From contig CALHAI010000002.1 of assembly GCA_937934295.1 (NCBI GenBank), positions 1 to 64,000 on the forward strand: a stretch of DNA of 64,000 nt. Reading direction: 5' to 3'. Made by a program: the position numbers and the translations under genes. Shown here in pieces: positions 8,157 through 17,315 of the stretch. How positions within the stretch are numbered: the stretch's first letter is position 1; the number at the start of each line of letters is the position of its first letter. A model generated the notes under the pieces. That model did no database searches. It worked only from the letters and a program-made list of their open reading frames with translations, and was not told the origin of the DNA. Source of the DNA: an uncultured Blastocatellia bacterium (GTDB lineage: Bacteria > Acidobacteriota > Blastocatellia > HR10).

Positions 8157-10822
8157 ATAAGCGATCCTCCGTCTTGGAGACCGAGGGAGGCCGGAGCGTG
8201 CGAAGAAACGCGTGGAGTGAAGGACAGGCGCCGAAAGCGATGCCGGCAATGCGCGGATCGCTCCTGTGGCCCACGGATGCGCTCTTTGGGCTCGCCGTAC
8301 TGGTTTGGATCGTGCTGCTTCGGCTGGCGCTCACATCCGCGAGTTGGCCGCTCGCGATGCCCTGGATCCTGATGGGACTGATCTTCCTCGCGCACGGGCT
8401 GTGGATTCGCGCGTTGCCCATGGAGCACCCCCATCGAGTGCTCGCGACGGCTCTGGTGACCTCTGCGCAGATGATCGTCTCGCAAATCGCCCTGGGACTC
8501 TTCGATCGCTTGACGGCACCCATGTTGTTTCGGACTCACCTCGCCATCGTGGCCGGGCTCCTCACGAGTTATCCGCTCCTTGTGCGGAGACGTCTGGTGC
8601 ACGCGCCCTCTTCCGCTCGCACGTGGCCCTCTCCCCTGGGGTATCTCCTTGGCGCGCTGGTGGCCGTCACCTACGGCTTCATTCTCCATCTGGAGCGAAT
8701 GGTGCCGCCGCACGATGTGGATTCGCTCAACTATCATCTGCTTGACGTCCTCACGTATGCGCAAAATCGAAATCTCGATCCTTTCCCTTTTGCGTGGATC
8801 CAGCCCTATTTCCCGAAGGCCGGAGAGCTGCTCACGCTCTGGATCTATCTGCTCGGGGGCGAGAACAAGGCGGCTTTCGTCCATCTGAATATCGTTCAGA
8901 TCCCCTTCGCCTTCATGGGGGGATGGGCCGTATGGAGTTTGGCGCATGCGTTCGGACTCCGGCATGGCGCTGCGCTCGCGCTGTCGCTCTATGTGCTCAC
9001 GCCCCTTGTCCTGCTCCAATCCTTGACGACGATGGTGGATGTGATCGCGGCGGCGTTCTTCCTGACGGCCCTCGCCTTTCTAGTCCTGCATCTTCAACAC
9101 CGGCGGTCGCTCGAGCTGCATCTGTTCGCACTCGCCTTCGGGCTACTGCTCGGCGCCAAGTTCACGTTCCTGTACCTCTCGCTCCCTTTGATCGTCGTCC
9201 TCCTCTTCGGCGTGGATCGGAAGGAGTTCCCATTCGGAGCGCACATCCGCGCGCTATGGTCGCGCGCAGGGACGCTGTTGCTGTGCCTCTTCCTTGGCGG
9301 CGGATTCTGGATGATCCGGAATGCGCTCGTCTTCGGGAATCCCGTCTATCCTGTGCGCGTGGCGATCGGAGCGACGACCGTTTTCGAGGGTCCCATCTCC
9401 ATGACGCAGCATTCGGAACTGCACGAGCGGCGATTCGTTCATCGGCGTTGGCAGTGGCTTTTCTATCCGTTCCGTGAAGCCTATGTGGATGATCCGCGAT
9501 TTCACACAGCTTCGAAGATCCCTGTACACTACAGCTGGTCGAATGGCTTCGGCCCGCAATTCGCCATGGGAGGGGTCGCCACGCTCCTGATGCTCATTCG
9601 AGCGCGACGGCGGCGCGACCGATTGCTCTTCTGGACGCTCATGACACTGCCGCTCAGCATCGTCCTCTGGTGGGGTCTGAACCCGTATCGCGAACCGCGA
9701 TACATCCTGGCAATTTGCGGGGTAGCGATTCTCGCGCTCCTGACGCTGCAGAGCGAGCTGACGCGATCGGGACGCACGTTCCTCACCGGGGCCATGGTCG
9801 TCGCCGCGTTCTTCTCCGTTTTGGCGACTGGCGGGCATCTGGTCGAGCGTGAGATGGGGAGCTGCGGGCGCTCCCTTCTGCGCGTCCTCCAAAGCGGTCG
9901 GGTTGGCCCGGAGGCGGTCGCGAACTATCCTCTCATCGAAGAGTATGGGCCGGCGATAGAGGGGCTCCTCTGGATCGCCGATCACCTTCGGTCTCGCACG
10001 ATCGCTTATACGGTACCGGATTTCGCCGCGCTCCTCTACGGATGGGATCATACGAATCGGCCCGTCCATATTCCGACGTGGGAGTTCGCGAAGCTCACGC
10101 ACTTGCCGCGTGCGACGACGTATGCCGAGTGGCGACGGCTTTTGGCGGAGCATCGCGTGGACTATATCTTCTTCTACGATCCGCCGACCTACGATGCGCC
10201 CTATCCGGTCGCCGAGTGGATCCGCGCGCACGCGGAGGACTTCGAGGTCGTGCGATCCTGGGGGCCGACGGTCGCGCTCCTGCGCCCGCGATCTTTCGAT
10301 CAAACGAAGGTCTCCACCGTTCCCTCCACTTGGCCGGCCGGAGCGTCGGTGCGAGCGTTTCCCGCACTGAACGATCCTTCATCGTGGCAGGTGTACTTGG
10401 AGGTCCGCGGGTGCGAGATCGCGCGCGCATCGGCCGAAGGAGGCGTCCGCTTGAGCTGGCGCTTCACCACGCGCGAGAACGATTACGGCGAGATCTTGGC
10501 TGGAGTCGAATTCACCGATTGGTCGGCGGCCCGCTGGTTGGAATTCCAGCTCTTCCCGTCAGGGGCCCCCGATCTCCTCTTCGTGTACGTGAAGAATCTC
10601 GACCCGAGGCAGTACGCGCGATTCCGGCTCTCTCTGCGCGCGCTCCCGCCCGGATGGACTCGTGTGCGCCTTGATCTGACTCAGCCTGAGCGGAAGACCG
10701 AAAGGTTCACGCTGGCGGACGTGCGGACCATCCACTTGGTCATTGATGATGACCCGGACGAGCGAATCGGGGCGGGAGAGATCATCGTGAGGGATTTCCG
10801 ATTGGTGAAGGAGGGGGCATGA
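8153..10822 (+). CDS. Polytopic GT-C-like glycosyltransferase with C-terminal beta-sandwich domain
   Basis: 889 aa. About 12 hydrophobic helices fill residues 45-560, in the style of dolichyl/undecaprenyl-phosphate-dependent GT-C enzymes (ArnT/PMT fold). The first large extracytoplasmic loop carries HDVDSLNYHL, where the family places its catalytic Asp. A soluble stretch (about 600-735) is followed from about residue 740 by a beta-rich region (WLEFQLFPSGAP, FVYVKNLDP, IIVRDFRLV) resembling a jelly-roll carbohydrate-binding module. The start at 8153 overlaps the preceding stop (ATGA) with GGGAGG just upstream; the end overlaps the TPR gene (ATGA). Probably transfers a sugar from a polyprenyl-phosphate donor in the periplasm; donor and acceptor are not shown by sequence. 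Confidence 0.75.
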   Translation: MNKRSSVLETEGGRSVRRNAWSEGQAPKAMPAMRGSLLWPTDALFGLAVLVWIVLLRLALTSASWPLAMPWILMGLIFLAHGLWIRALPMEHPHRVLATALVTSAQMIVSQIALGLFDRLTAPMLFRTHLAIVAGLLTSYPLLVRRRLVHAPSSARTWPSPLGYLLGALVAVTYGFILHLERMVPPHDVDSLNYHLLDVLTYAQNRNLDPFPFAWIQPYFPKAGELLTLWIYLLGGENKAAFVHLNIVQIPFAFMGGWAVWSLAHAFGLRHGAALALSLYVLTPLVLLQSLTTMVDVIAAAFFLTALAFLVLHLQHRRSLELHLFALAFGLLLGAKFTFLYLSLPLIVVLLFGVDRKEFPFGAHIRALWSRAGTLLLCLFLGGGFWMIRNALVFGNPVYPVRVAIGATTVFEGPISMTQHSELHERRFVHRRWQWLFYPFREAYVDDPRFHTASKIPVHYSWSNGFGPQFAMGGVATLLMLIRARRRRDRLLFWTLMTLPLSIVLWWGLNPYREPRYILAICGVAILALLTLQSELTRSGRTFLTGAMVVAAFFSVLATGGHLVEREMGSCGRSLLRVLQSGRVGPEAVANYPLIEEYGPAIEGLLWIADHLRSRTIAYTVPDFAALLYGWDHTNRPVHIPTWEFAKLTHLPRATTYAEWRRLLAEHRVDYIFFYDPPTYDAPYPVAEWIRAHAEDFEVVRSWGPTVALLRPRSFDQTKVSTVPSTWPAGASVRAFPALNDPSSWQVYLEVRGCEIARASAEGGVRLSWRFTTRENDYGEILAGVEFTDWSAARWLEFQLFPSGAPDLLFVYVKNLDPRQYARFRLSLRALPPGWTRVRLDLTQPERKTERFTLADVRTIHLVIDDDPDERIGAGEIIVRDFRLVKEGA

Positions 10823-13095
10823 AGGCAGCTTTGCTCGTCCTCGCGCTCGTGTCTCACGTCCGAAGCGATGGCGAAATATCTTTCGCCTCACCGTTGCAGG
10901 TGTCGTTGGAGGCTATTCGCGCTCTGATTGAACGGGGGGAATTGGAGGAAGCGGCCCGACACCTTCAGGAGCTGAGCGCGGCGCGTCCGCGCGATCCGGA
11001 GCTCGCGCGCCTGCTCGGCGAAGTGCACCGCCGACAAGGGCGATGGGATGAAGCGCTCGCGCACTATCAGGCCGTGTTGGCCATCGCCCCGCAGGACATC
11101 GAGGCGATGTTTTGGATCGCGACGCTGTACCGGTGGAAGGGCGCCTTGGAGGAATCGCTCGCCGCCTACGGGCGCATTCTAGCCGAGGCCCCGCAGCATG
11201 TGGATGCGCTCGTGGGACGCGCACGCGTCTTTCTCCAGATGGGGCGGCTGGCTGAAGCGGAAGCCGATGTGCGCATGGCGTTGGCCGCCGCGCCGCGGGG
11301 CGAGGAGGCGGCCGAATTATGGCTCCAGGTGCTCATGCGCATGCGACGATTTCAAGAGGCCGAAGCGTGGATTCGCGCGCGCCCGGACCTGCCCGGGCGA
11401 GATCGCTGGCTCGGCGATCTCTATACCGCTCAAGGGCGAATGTCCGAAGCCATCGCCGCCTATACGCGCGCGCTCACGGCGATGCCTCAAGACCCCGCCG
11501 TGCTTCGCGCTCTGGCCGATGCATATCGCACGTCGGGAAAGCTAGAGCGCGCTTTAGCTCTCTATTGGCAACTAACGCGGCTCCAACCTCAGGAGGCGGA
11601 GAACTATTTCTGGATCGGGACGATCTCGCGGTGGCGCGGAGATATGCGTGCGGCGGAAGCGGCCTTTCGAGAAGCCCTGCGTCGAGACCCACGACATCTG
11701 GAGGCCCTGATCGGGCTCGCGCGCGGAGCCCTCGCGCAAGAGGATTTCCAGTCGGCCGAGTTGTGGTTGGAGCAAGCGCGCGCGCTCGATCCGAATCATC
11801 CCGAGGTCGCCGTGTTGTGGGGCCAATTTTTGGAGCGGCAGGGTCGGCGGCGAGAAGCGCTGCAGGAATATCAGCGAGCGCTCCACCGCGATCCCCAAGA
11901 TGAGGCGGCGTCGGCGGGATATTGGCGGCTGTGGCCCATCGTCCGCCCAACGCTCGAATTGGCCTACGAGCAGAGCGAGACCGAAGTCTTAGAGGGACGC
12001 GCCGACCGCGTGTTCGACATCCCGGTGACCCGCATTCGGTATCGCCTCCAGCAGGCGACAGCGCGCACCCGCTATCCCTTTGGCGAGACTTGGGCGCTGC
12101 AGGGAATTCTCCGCGCCAGTCGGGATCAGGTCACGAACCGTTCGGGAGGCTTCACGATCTACGACTTCACTATCCTCATGCCCGCTCTGGGTCTGGAAGG
12201 AATACTCGCTCCACGTTGGTCGTTCACTGGAGAGATCGGAGCTGCCCTCTTTCAAAGCAACGCAGCGGATTCGGTGCCGGAGGAGACGTTCCTCCGCTCC
12301 GAAGCGAACCTCGAATATCGCGGGCCGATCGATCACGTGGCGTTCGGCTTCCGGCGGGGCCCTTTCTTGGGTCGGAGCTTCGCCGCCGACGTTCGATTCG
12401 GGATCTTCGTCGAGGATCGCTTTCAGGCGCTCTACGATCGGCGCCTCTCGGCCACCCTTTCGACGCGGGCCGACTATGCCTTCGCCCGCTACTCCGATGG
12501 GAATCGAACGCATGCGGTCGGAGCCGCCTTGCGTTACGCGGATGCGCGAAAGGAGGCGGCCATCGGATACCACTTGACGCCATTGCAGGCTCGCTTTTTG
12601 ACGCCGGAGAACACGCTTGACTTCCTTCGGGTCCACGAAGCCTTCTTCGTCGGGCGGTGGGAGCCACATTCGGAGGTCGCGCTGCGCGCCGAGGCCGCAC
12701 GGGCGTGGTATCAGGATCGGAATTGGCAATGGCGCGCACGCGTGCTGTTTGGGTATCGGCCTCGCGCCTTGCGCGTGCTGGAGTTCGGCACTTCATATTT
12801 TCGAGACTGGTACGCTCGCGACGCGCTCCGGTACAACACGTTGACGATCCGAAACGTCGTGCCGTATCTGGCACTCAGGGGCGAAGCGCGCCCGCGCTGG
12901 TCTTATGAGCTTCGCTATGGGTATGCGTGGCTCTCCGATGAAGCCACGGCTCGCTATTGGGCGCATGACGCTCTCGGCCGGTTCGCTGCGTGGATCGGCA
13001 CCCGACTGCGCTTGGGGGGAGAGGGGCGCTACTGGCGCGATACACTCACGCAGCGGACCTGGCGCGCTCTCATCTTCGTGCAATGGGTCTTTTGA
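10819..13095 (+). CDS. TPR-repeat protein with C-terminal outer-membrane beta-barrel (YaiO/PgaA-like exporter)
   Basis: 758 aa with a short signal-like N-terminus (AALLVLALVSHV). Residues 25-375 are about ten tetratricopeptide repeats (for example ALAHYQAVLAIAPQDIEAMF, ALQEYQRALHRDP). From about residue 380 the protein switches to alternating aromatic/charged beta strands and ends in ALIFVQWVF, the terminal-Phe signature of outer-membrane barrels. The plan TPR plus barrel matches PgaA, NfrA and YaiO, which export or handle polysaccharide next to a GT2 synthase; such a synthase lies two genes downstream. Start overlaps the previous stop (ATGA); stop overlaps the next start (TGATG). I infer a periplasm-to-surface conduit for the polymer. 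Confidence 0.8.
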   Translation: MKAALLVLALVSHVRSDGEISFASPLQVSLEAIRALIERGELEEAARHLQELSAARPRDPELARLLGEVHRRQGRWDEALAHYQAVLAIAPQDIEAMFWIATLYRWKGALEESLAAYGRILAEAPQHVDALVGRARVFLQMGRLAEAEADVRMALAAAPRGEEAAELWLQVLMRMRRFQEAEAWIRARPDLPGRDRWLGDLYTAQGRMSEAIAAYTRALTAMPQDPAVLRALADAYRTSGKLERALALYWQLTRLQPQEAENYFWIGTISRWRGDMRAAEAAFREALRRDPRHLEALIGLARGALAQEDFQSAELWLEQARALDPNHPEVAVLWGQFLERQGRRREALQEYQRALHRDPQDEAASAGYWRLWPIVRPTLELAYEQSETEVLEGRADRVFDIPVTRIRYRLQQATARTRYPFGETWALQGILRASRDQVTNRSGGFTIYDFTILMPALGLEGILAPRWSFTGEIGAALFQSNAADSVPEETFLRSEANLEYRGPIDHVAFGFRRGPFLGRSFAADVRFGIFVEDRFQALYDRRLSATLSTRADYAFARYSDGNRTHAVGAALRYADARKEAAIGYHLTPLQARFLTPENTLDFLRVHEAFFVGRWEPHSEVALRAEAARAWYQDRNWQWRARVLFGYRPRALRVLEFGTSYFRDWYARDALRYNTLTIRNVVPYLALRGEARPRWSYELRYGYAWLSDEATARYWAHDALGRFAAWIGTRLRLGGEGRYWRDTLTQRTWRALIFVQWVF

Positions 13096-13973
13096 TGGGA
13101 GAGACGTTGCGACTGTTGGTGCGCTCACTGCGTCCACGCCATTGGACGAAGAATCTGATCCTGCTGGCGCCACTTGTCTTCTCACAACATCTGCTGGAAC
13201 CGGATCGCGCGCTGCGCGCGGCGGCGGCCTTTGGACTTTTCTGCCTCCTCTCCGGCGGCGTATACGTGCTCAACGACCTGCGCGATATCGAACGGGATCG
13301 CCTGCATCCGGTGAAGGGGCGGCGACCGCTAGCTTCCGGAGCGCTCTCCCCGCGTCTGGCGTGGCGCTTTTGCGCCCTCGTGCTCTTCGGTGCGCTCGCG
13401 CTCTCGTTCCGGCTCGGCGTCGGCTTCGGACTTGCGGCCCTCGCCTACGTGCTGCTTCAGGTCACCTACTCGCTCTGGATGAAGACGATCGTCATCCTCG
13501 ATGTCTTCGCCATCGCCGGGGGATTCGTCCTGCGCGCCGTCGCCGGCGGAGAAGTCGTCGCCGTCCCACTCTCCTCGTGGTTCTTCATCTGCACGCTGCT
13601 ACTGGCGCTCTTCTTGGGCCTGAGCAAGCGTCGGCATGAGCTGCTGCTGCTCAACAATTCGGCGGCCGAACATCGCGCGAGTTTGGGAGCGTATAGCTCC
13701 CTCCTTCTGGATCAGATGATCGCGATGGTAACGGCCGCGACGATCGTCACCTACGCCCTCTATACGCTCTCGGCGGAGACGATCGCACGACTCCACACGG
13801 ATGCGCTAAAGTATACGGTCCCAGTGGTCCTGTACGGGATCTTCCGCTACCTCTACCTTGTGTACCAAAAGGGAGAAGGTGGAAATCCGGAGACGCTGCT
13901 GCTCGCGGATCGTCCGTTGCTCGCGACCATCTTCCTGTATGGGGTAATGGTCATTTGGATTCTCTATCGATAG
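13095..13973 (+). CDS. UbiA-family polyprenyl-phosphate phosphoribosyltransferase-like protein (DPPR synthase type)
   Basis: 292 aa integral membrane prenyltransferase with about eight helices. The first Asp-rich motif NDLRDIERDRLHPVKGRRP (about residue 61) and LRPRHWTKNLILLAPL are typical of the decaprenyl-phosphate phosphoribosyltransferase branch rather than quinone UbiA; the second motif includes LSKRRHEL. In mycobacteria this enzyme loads 5-phosphoribose onto decaprenyl phosphate to start the arabinan donor. The ATG at 13095 overlaps the preceding TGA, and an upstream ATG at 13083 is possible. Its place between an exporter and a GT2 synthase suggests that it makes a polyprenyl-linked pentose for the same polymer. 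The exact substrate is inference. Confidence 0.8.
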   Translation: MGETLRLLVRSLRPRHWTKNLILLAPLVFSQHLLEPDRALRAAAAFGLFCLLSGGVYVLNDLRDIERDRLHPVKGRRPLASGALSPRLAWRFCALVLFGALALSFRLGVGFGLAALAYVLLQVTYSLWMKTIVILDVFAIAGGFVLRAVAGGEVVAVPLSSWFFICTLLLALFLGLSKRRHELLLLNNSAAEHRASLGAYSSLLLDQMIAMVTAATIVTYALYTLSAETIARLHTDALKYTVPVVLYGIFRYLYLVYQKGEGGNPETLLLADRPLLATIFLYGVMVIWILYR

Positions 13974-13993
13974 AGTGCTTCGGAGGACGACGC

Positions 13994-15553
13994 ATGCTCG
14001 TCCGAGTCCTCATCATCGCTCAGCTTTTCATCATCGGCTACACGCTGCTCTACAATACGGTGAATTTCCTCCTCATGGTCATCGCATTCTGGCGTATTCG
14101 GTTCCTTCTCCGAGAGCGATCCGTGCTTGACCTGGAGTTCGCTCACGCCTCCCCCTATACGCCGCCCGTCTCGCTCATCGTGCCGGCGTACAACGAGGAG
14201 CGAACGATCGTCGAATCCGTGCGCGCACTGTCGCGCTTACAGTATCCGCGCCTGGAGATCATCATCGTCAACGACGGTTCGACCGATCGCACGCGAGAGG
14301 TACTGCAAGAGGCTTTCGCCCTGGTGCGCCGGGACCTCCTTCATCACGCACCGCTTAAGACGGCGCCCATCAAAGGGCTCTACGAAGCCAGCGGCGAGAA
14401 GCCCGCGCATGTCCAGCGGCTCGTCCTCGTGGATAAGGAGAAGGGCGGCAAAGCCGACGCGCTCAATGCAGGGATCAATGTGGCGCTTACCCCATATATC
14501 TGTACGGTGGATGCGGATTCACTCATTGATGAGAGCGCCCTCATTCAACTCGTCACAGCGCTGCAAAACGCTCCGGAGAAGATCCTCGCCATCGGCGGAC
14601 AGGTGAGCATCGCGAACGGACGGCTGATGGAATCGGGCCGCGTGCGTTCGACCGAGTTGCCAAAGCGCGCTCTCGTGCTCTTTCAATTCATCGAATACCT
14701 CCGGTCGTTCACGATGGGGCGAACGGCACTGGCGGCGCTGCGAGCGCTACTCATTCTCTCGGGCGTGTTCGCCCTCTACCGCCGGGATGCGCTCATCCGC
14801 GTCGGCGGCTTCCTCTCGGAGAACATGCGGACTCGACTCGGACGCGAATACGCGCGCGAAGCGCGGCAGACGATCACCGAAGACCTGGAGATCATCCTCC
14901 GACTCTTTCGCTATGTGTATGACAAAGGGCTCGAGGGGTCCGTGGAATTTCTCCCCTATCCGATCGCCTGGACCGAAGTGCCCGAGACGCTCGCTGATCT
15001 GCGGAAGCAACGGAAGCGGTGGTATCGCGGGCTCGTCGAAAACCTCCTCATCTTCTACCGCGATATGCTCTTCAATCGGCGCTACGGTCGGACGGGGTTG
15101 CTGGCCATGCCGTATCAGGTGCTGTTTGAGATCTTCGGTCCGGTGATCGAATTGAGCGGCTATCTGATTCTCCTCCTTTGCCTCCCTCTGGGCCTGTTGA
15201 GCGTCGAGTATGCCGTGCTCTTCTTCCTCTCGGCCATCCTCTATGGCATCTTCGTCTCCATCTCCGCGATTCTCTTCGGGATTTGGTCGGAGGCCGCCTA
15301 TCGCTCCGCCGGATACCATTCACTGTTCACCTACAGCACAAGGGAGACGTTGAAGCTCCTGCTCTTCACCATCCTCTCGCACTTGGGGTATCGCCAACTG
15401 ATCCTCGCCTGGCAGGTGGGGACGCTGATGGATATGGTGCTCGGGCGTGCCCCCACGTGGGAGAAGATTCATCGACGAGGCTTCCCTTCCGCGGCATCCG
15501 AGCGACCCGTCCGCGAGCAAGAGATCGCAACGCCCAACTCCCTCACAAAGTGA
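13994..15553 (+). CDS. Processive family-2 glycosyltransferase (PgaC/NfrB/YaiP-like polysaccharide synthase)
   Basis: 519 aa. One N-terminal helix (residues 1-30), a cytoplasmic GT-A domain, then three to four C-terminal helices: the synthase layout of PgaC and hyaluronan synthases. Catalytic motifs are all present: IVNDGSTD, the DxD equivalent DADS (about residue 173), ITED (about 295) and QRKRW (about 338), the last being the processivity Q(Q/R)xRW motif. ATG 13994 has CGGAGGACG upstream; the coding region begins 20 bases after the UbiA-like gene. Last gene of the operon that begins at the hybrid kinase; rnpB follows on the opposite strand. The sugar polymerised cannot be read from sequence. 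Confidence 0.88.
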   Translation: MLVRVLIIAQLFIIGYTLLYNTVNFLLMVIAFWRIRFLLRERSVLDLEFAHASPYTPPVSLIVPAYNEERTIVESVRALSRLQYPRLEIIIVNDGSTDRTREVLQEAFALVRRDLLHHAPLKTAPIKGLYEASGEKPAHVQRLVLVDKEKGGKADALNAGINVALTPYICTVDADSLIDESALIQLVTALQNAPEKILAIGGQVSIANGRLMESGRVRSTELPKRALVLFQFIEYLRSFTMGRTALAALRALLILSGVFALYRRDALIRVGGFLSENMRTRLGREYAREARQTITEDLEIILRLFRYVYDKGLEGSVEFLPYPIAWTEVPETLADLRKQRKRWYRGLVENLLIFYRDMLFNRRYGRTGLLAMPYQVLFEIFGPVIELSGYLILLLCLPLGLLSVEYAVLFFLSAILYGIFVSISAILFGIWSEAAYRSAGYHSLFTYSTRETLKLLLFTILSHLGYRQLILAWQVGTLMDMVLGRAPTWEKIHRRGFPSAASERPVREQEIATPNSLTK

Positions 15554-15601
15554 AGGCGCGCAGGGTGAGGGATCAACGAGGCAGGAGTCGCGAATGGGCC
15601 T

Positions 15602-16033
<432 letters not shown>

Positions 16034-16045
16034 AGACCCCAGGAA

Positions 16046-16067
16046 ATTATACCCTGTCGTCCGACAG
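16046..16067 (-). promoter_or_regulatory. rnpB -10 box with adjacent operator-like inverted repeat
   Basis: On the minus strand TATAAT occupies 16051-16046. Directly upstream, in the spacer, is the inverted repeat CTGTCG-N2-CGACAG (16054-16067). The -35 region (about 16069-16074) is poor. The repeat could be an operator or chance. Confidence 0.45.
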
Positions 16068-16142
16068 AAAGGGAACCGATCTCACCGAAAGATGAAGAAA
16101 AATTAATCCGCCCGACCATATCACTGGCCCGCGCCGTTGGTA

Positions 16143-16148
16143 TATAAT
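16143..16148 (+). promoter_or_regulatory. Candidate -10 box for the M48 protease gene
   Basis: Perfect TATAAT 25 bases before the ATG at 16174. No good -35 is visible 16-18 bases upstream. Confidence 0.35.
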
Positions 16149-16173
16149 TGTGGATGGAACAAGGAGCGCACAT

Positions 16174-17262
16174 ATGAACATCAGGCGTTGGAAGAAGGCG
16201 GCTCTCGGAGTGATCGCGCTCGGGCTGCTGGTCGGCTCTTCGGCCTGGAGCCAATCGTCCCAAAAGGCCACGAAGCCCCTCAGTCAGAACGAGGACCCGC
16301 GCCTCATCGGCAAGCGCGACATCAATAAACGGCAGTGGAACTTCTACAGCCTCGAACGCGAAGTGCAATTGGGGCGGCAACTGGCGGCCGAAGTCGACCG
16401 GTACATGCAGATCCTCGATGATCCAATCATCAGCGAGTATGTCAATCGCATCGGTCAGAACCTCGTCCTCCACTCCGACGCGAAAGTCCCATTCACGATC
16501 AAAGTCGTCGTCTCGGATGAGGTGAATGCGTTCGCGCTCCCGGGAGGCTTCTTCTATGTGAACACGGGATTGATCGCCACCGCCGACAACGAGGCCGAAT
16601 TGGCTGGCGTGATGGCCCATGAGATCGCACACGTCGCAGCGCGACACGCGTTGGAGAACTTCACGAAGACGCAGCTCTTGAGCTTCCTGCAAATCCCGCT
16701 CATCATCTTCACTGGAGGGGGGTATTACGGCCTCGGTCAACTCATCATGATGGGATCGGACCTGGGCATCTACGCGGCGTTCTTCAAGTTCAGTCGAGGA
16801 GCGGAGAAGGAAGCCGACATCCTTGGCGCTCAATACCTCTGGGCGGCGGGATACGATCCGAACGGGCTGCTCACCTTCTTCGAGAAGATCAACGCGATGC
16901 AGAAGACGCGCCCCAGCAGCATCTCGAAGCTTTTCATGTCGCATCCGCCGACGCCAGATCGTATTGCGGTCGTGAGGGATCTGATCGCGCGCTTCCCCGA
17001 ACGAGAGGAATACATCATCACGACGTCGGAGTTCACGAAAGTTAAAGAGCGGCTCATTCGGCTCCAAGGGCTGCATCGTCGCTTGGATGAGAAGCGAGCG
17101 CCAACGAGCGCACCTGAGGAGCGTGGCCGACCGACCCTGAAGCGCCGTCCACCAAGTCAAGAGCCACCCCCAGAGCAAGGGGAAGAGAAGACGGGAGCAG
17201 AATCTACAGAGAAGTCACCCGCCCCGCAGGAGAGGCCCACCTTGAAGCGGCGGAATCCGTGA
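16174..17262 (+). CDS. Secreted M48-family zinc metalloprotease (BepA/Oma1-like)
   Basis: 362 aa. A signal peptide (basic RRWKK, hydrophobic ALGVIALGLLVG, cleavage near SAWS-Q) targets it to the periplasm. The zinc motif HEIAH lies at about residue 148 and the third ligand Glu in EKEAD at about 210; MAHEIAHVAARHA is typical of the BepA/YfgC subgroup, which handles misfolded outer-membrane proteins. Unlike BepA, no TPR domain follows; instead the last 50 residues are a Pro/Glu/Lys-rich tail with a repeated RPTLKRR. ATG 16174 follows AAGGAG; the longer reading from 16150 has no support. Confidence 0.88.
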   Translation: MNIRRWKKAALGVIALGLLVGSSAWSQSSQKATKPLSQNEDPRLIGKRDINKRQWNFYSLEREVQLGRQLAAEVDRYMQILDDPIISEYVNRIGQNLVLHSDAKVPFTIKVVVSDEVNAFALPGGFFYVNTGLIATADNEAELAGVMAHEIAHVAARHALENFTKTQLLSFLQIPLIIFTGGGYYGLGQLIMMGSDLGIYAAFFKFSRGAEKEADILGAQYLWAAGYDPNGLLTFFEKINAMQKTRPSSISKLFMSHPPTPDRIAVVRDLIARFPEREEYIITTSEFTKVKERLIRLQGLHRRLDEKRAPTSAPEERGRPTLKRRPPSQEPPPEQGEEKTGAESTEKSPAPQERPTLKRRNP

Positions 17263-17315
17263 TCCTCGGCCGTGGAAACCGTGTCCGGCGGCGCGAGCTT
17301 CGCGAAGGGAGGCGA

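Noticed and set aside
16054-16067. LexA box reading of CTGTCGTCCGACAG
   Set aside because: The spacing between CTG and CAG is 8, not the 10 of the enterobacterial SOS box, and the gene is rnpB; kept only as an unassigned inverted repeat.
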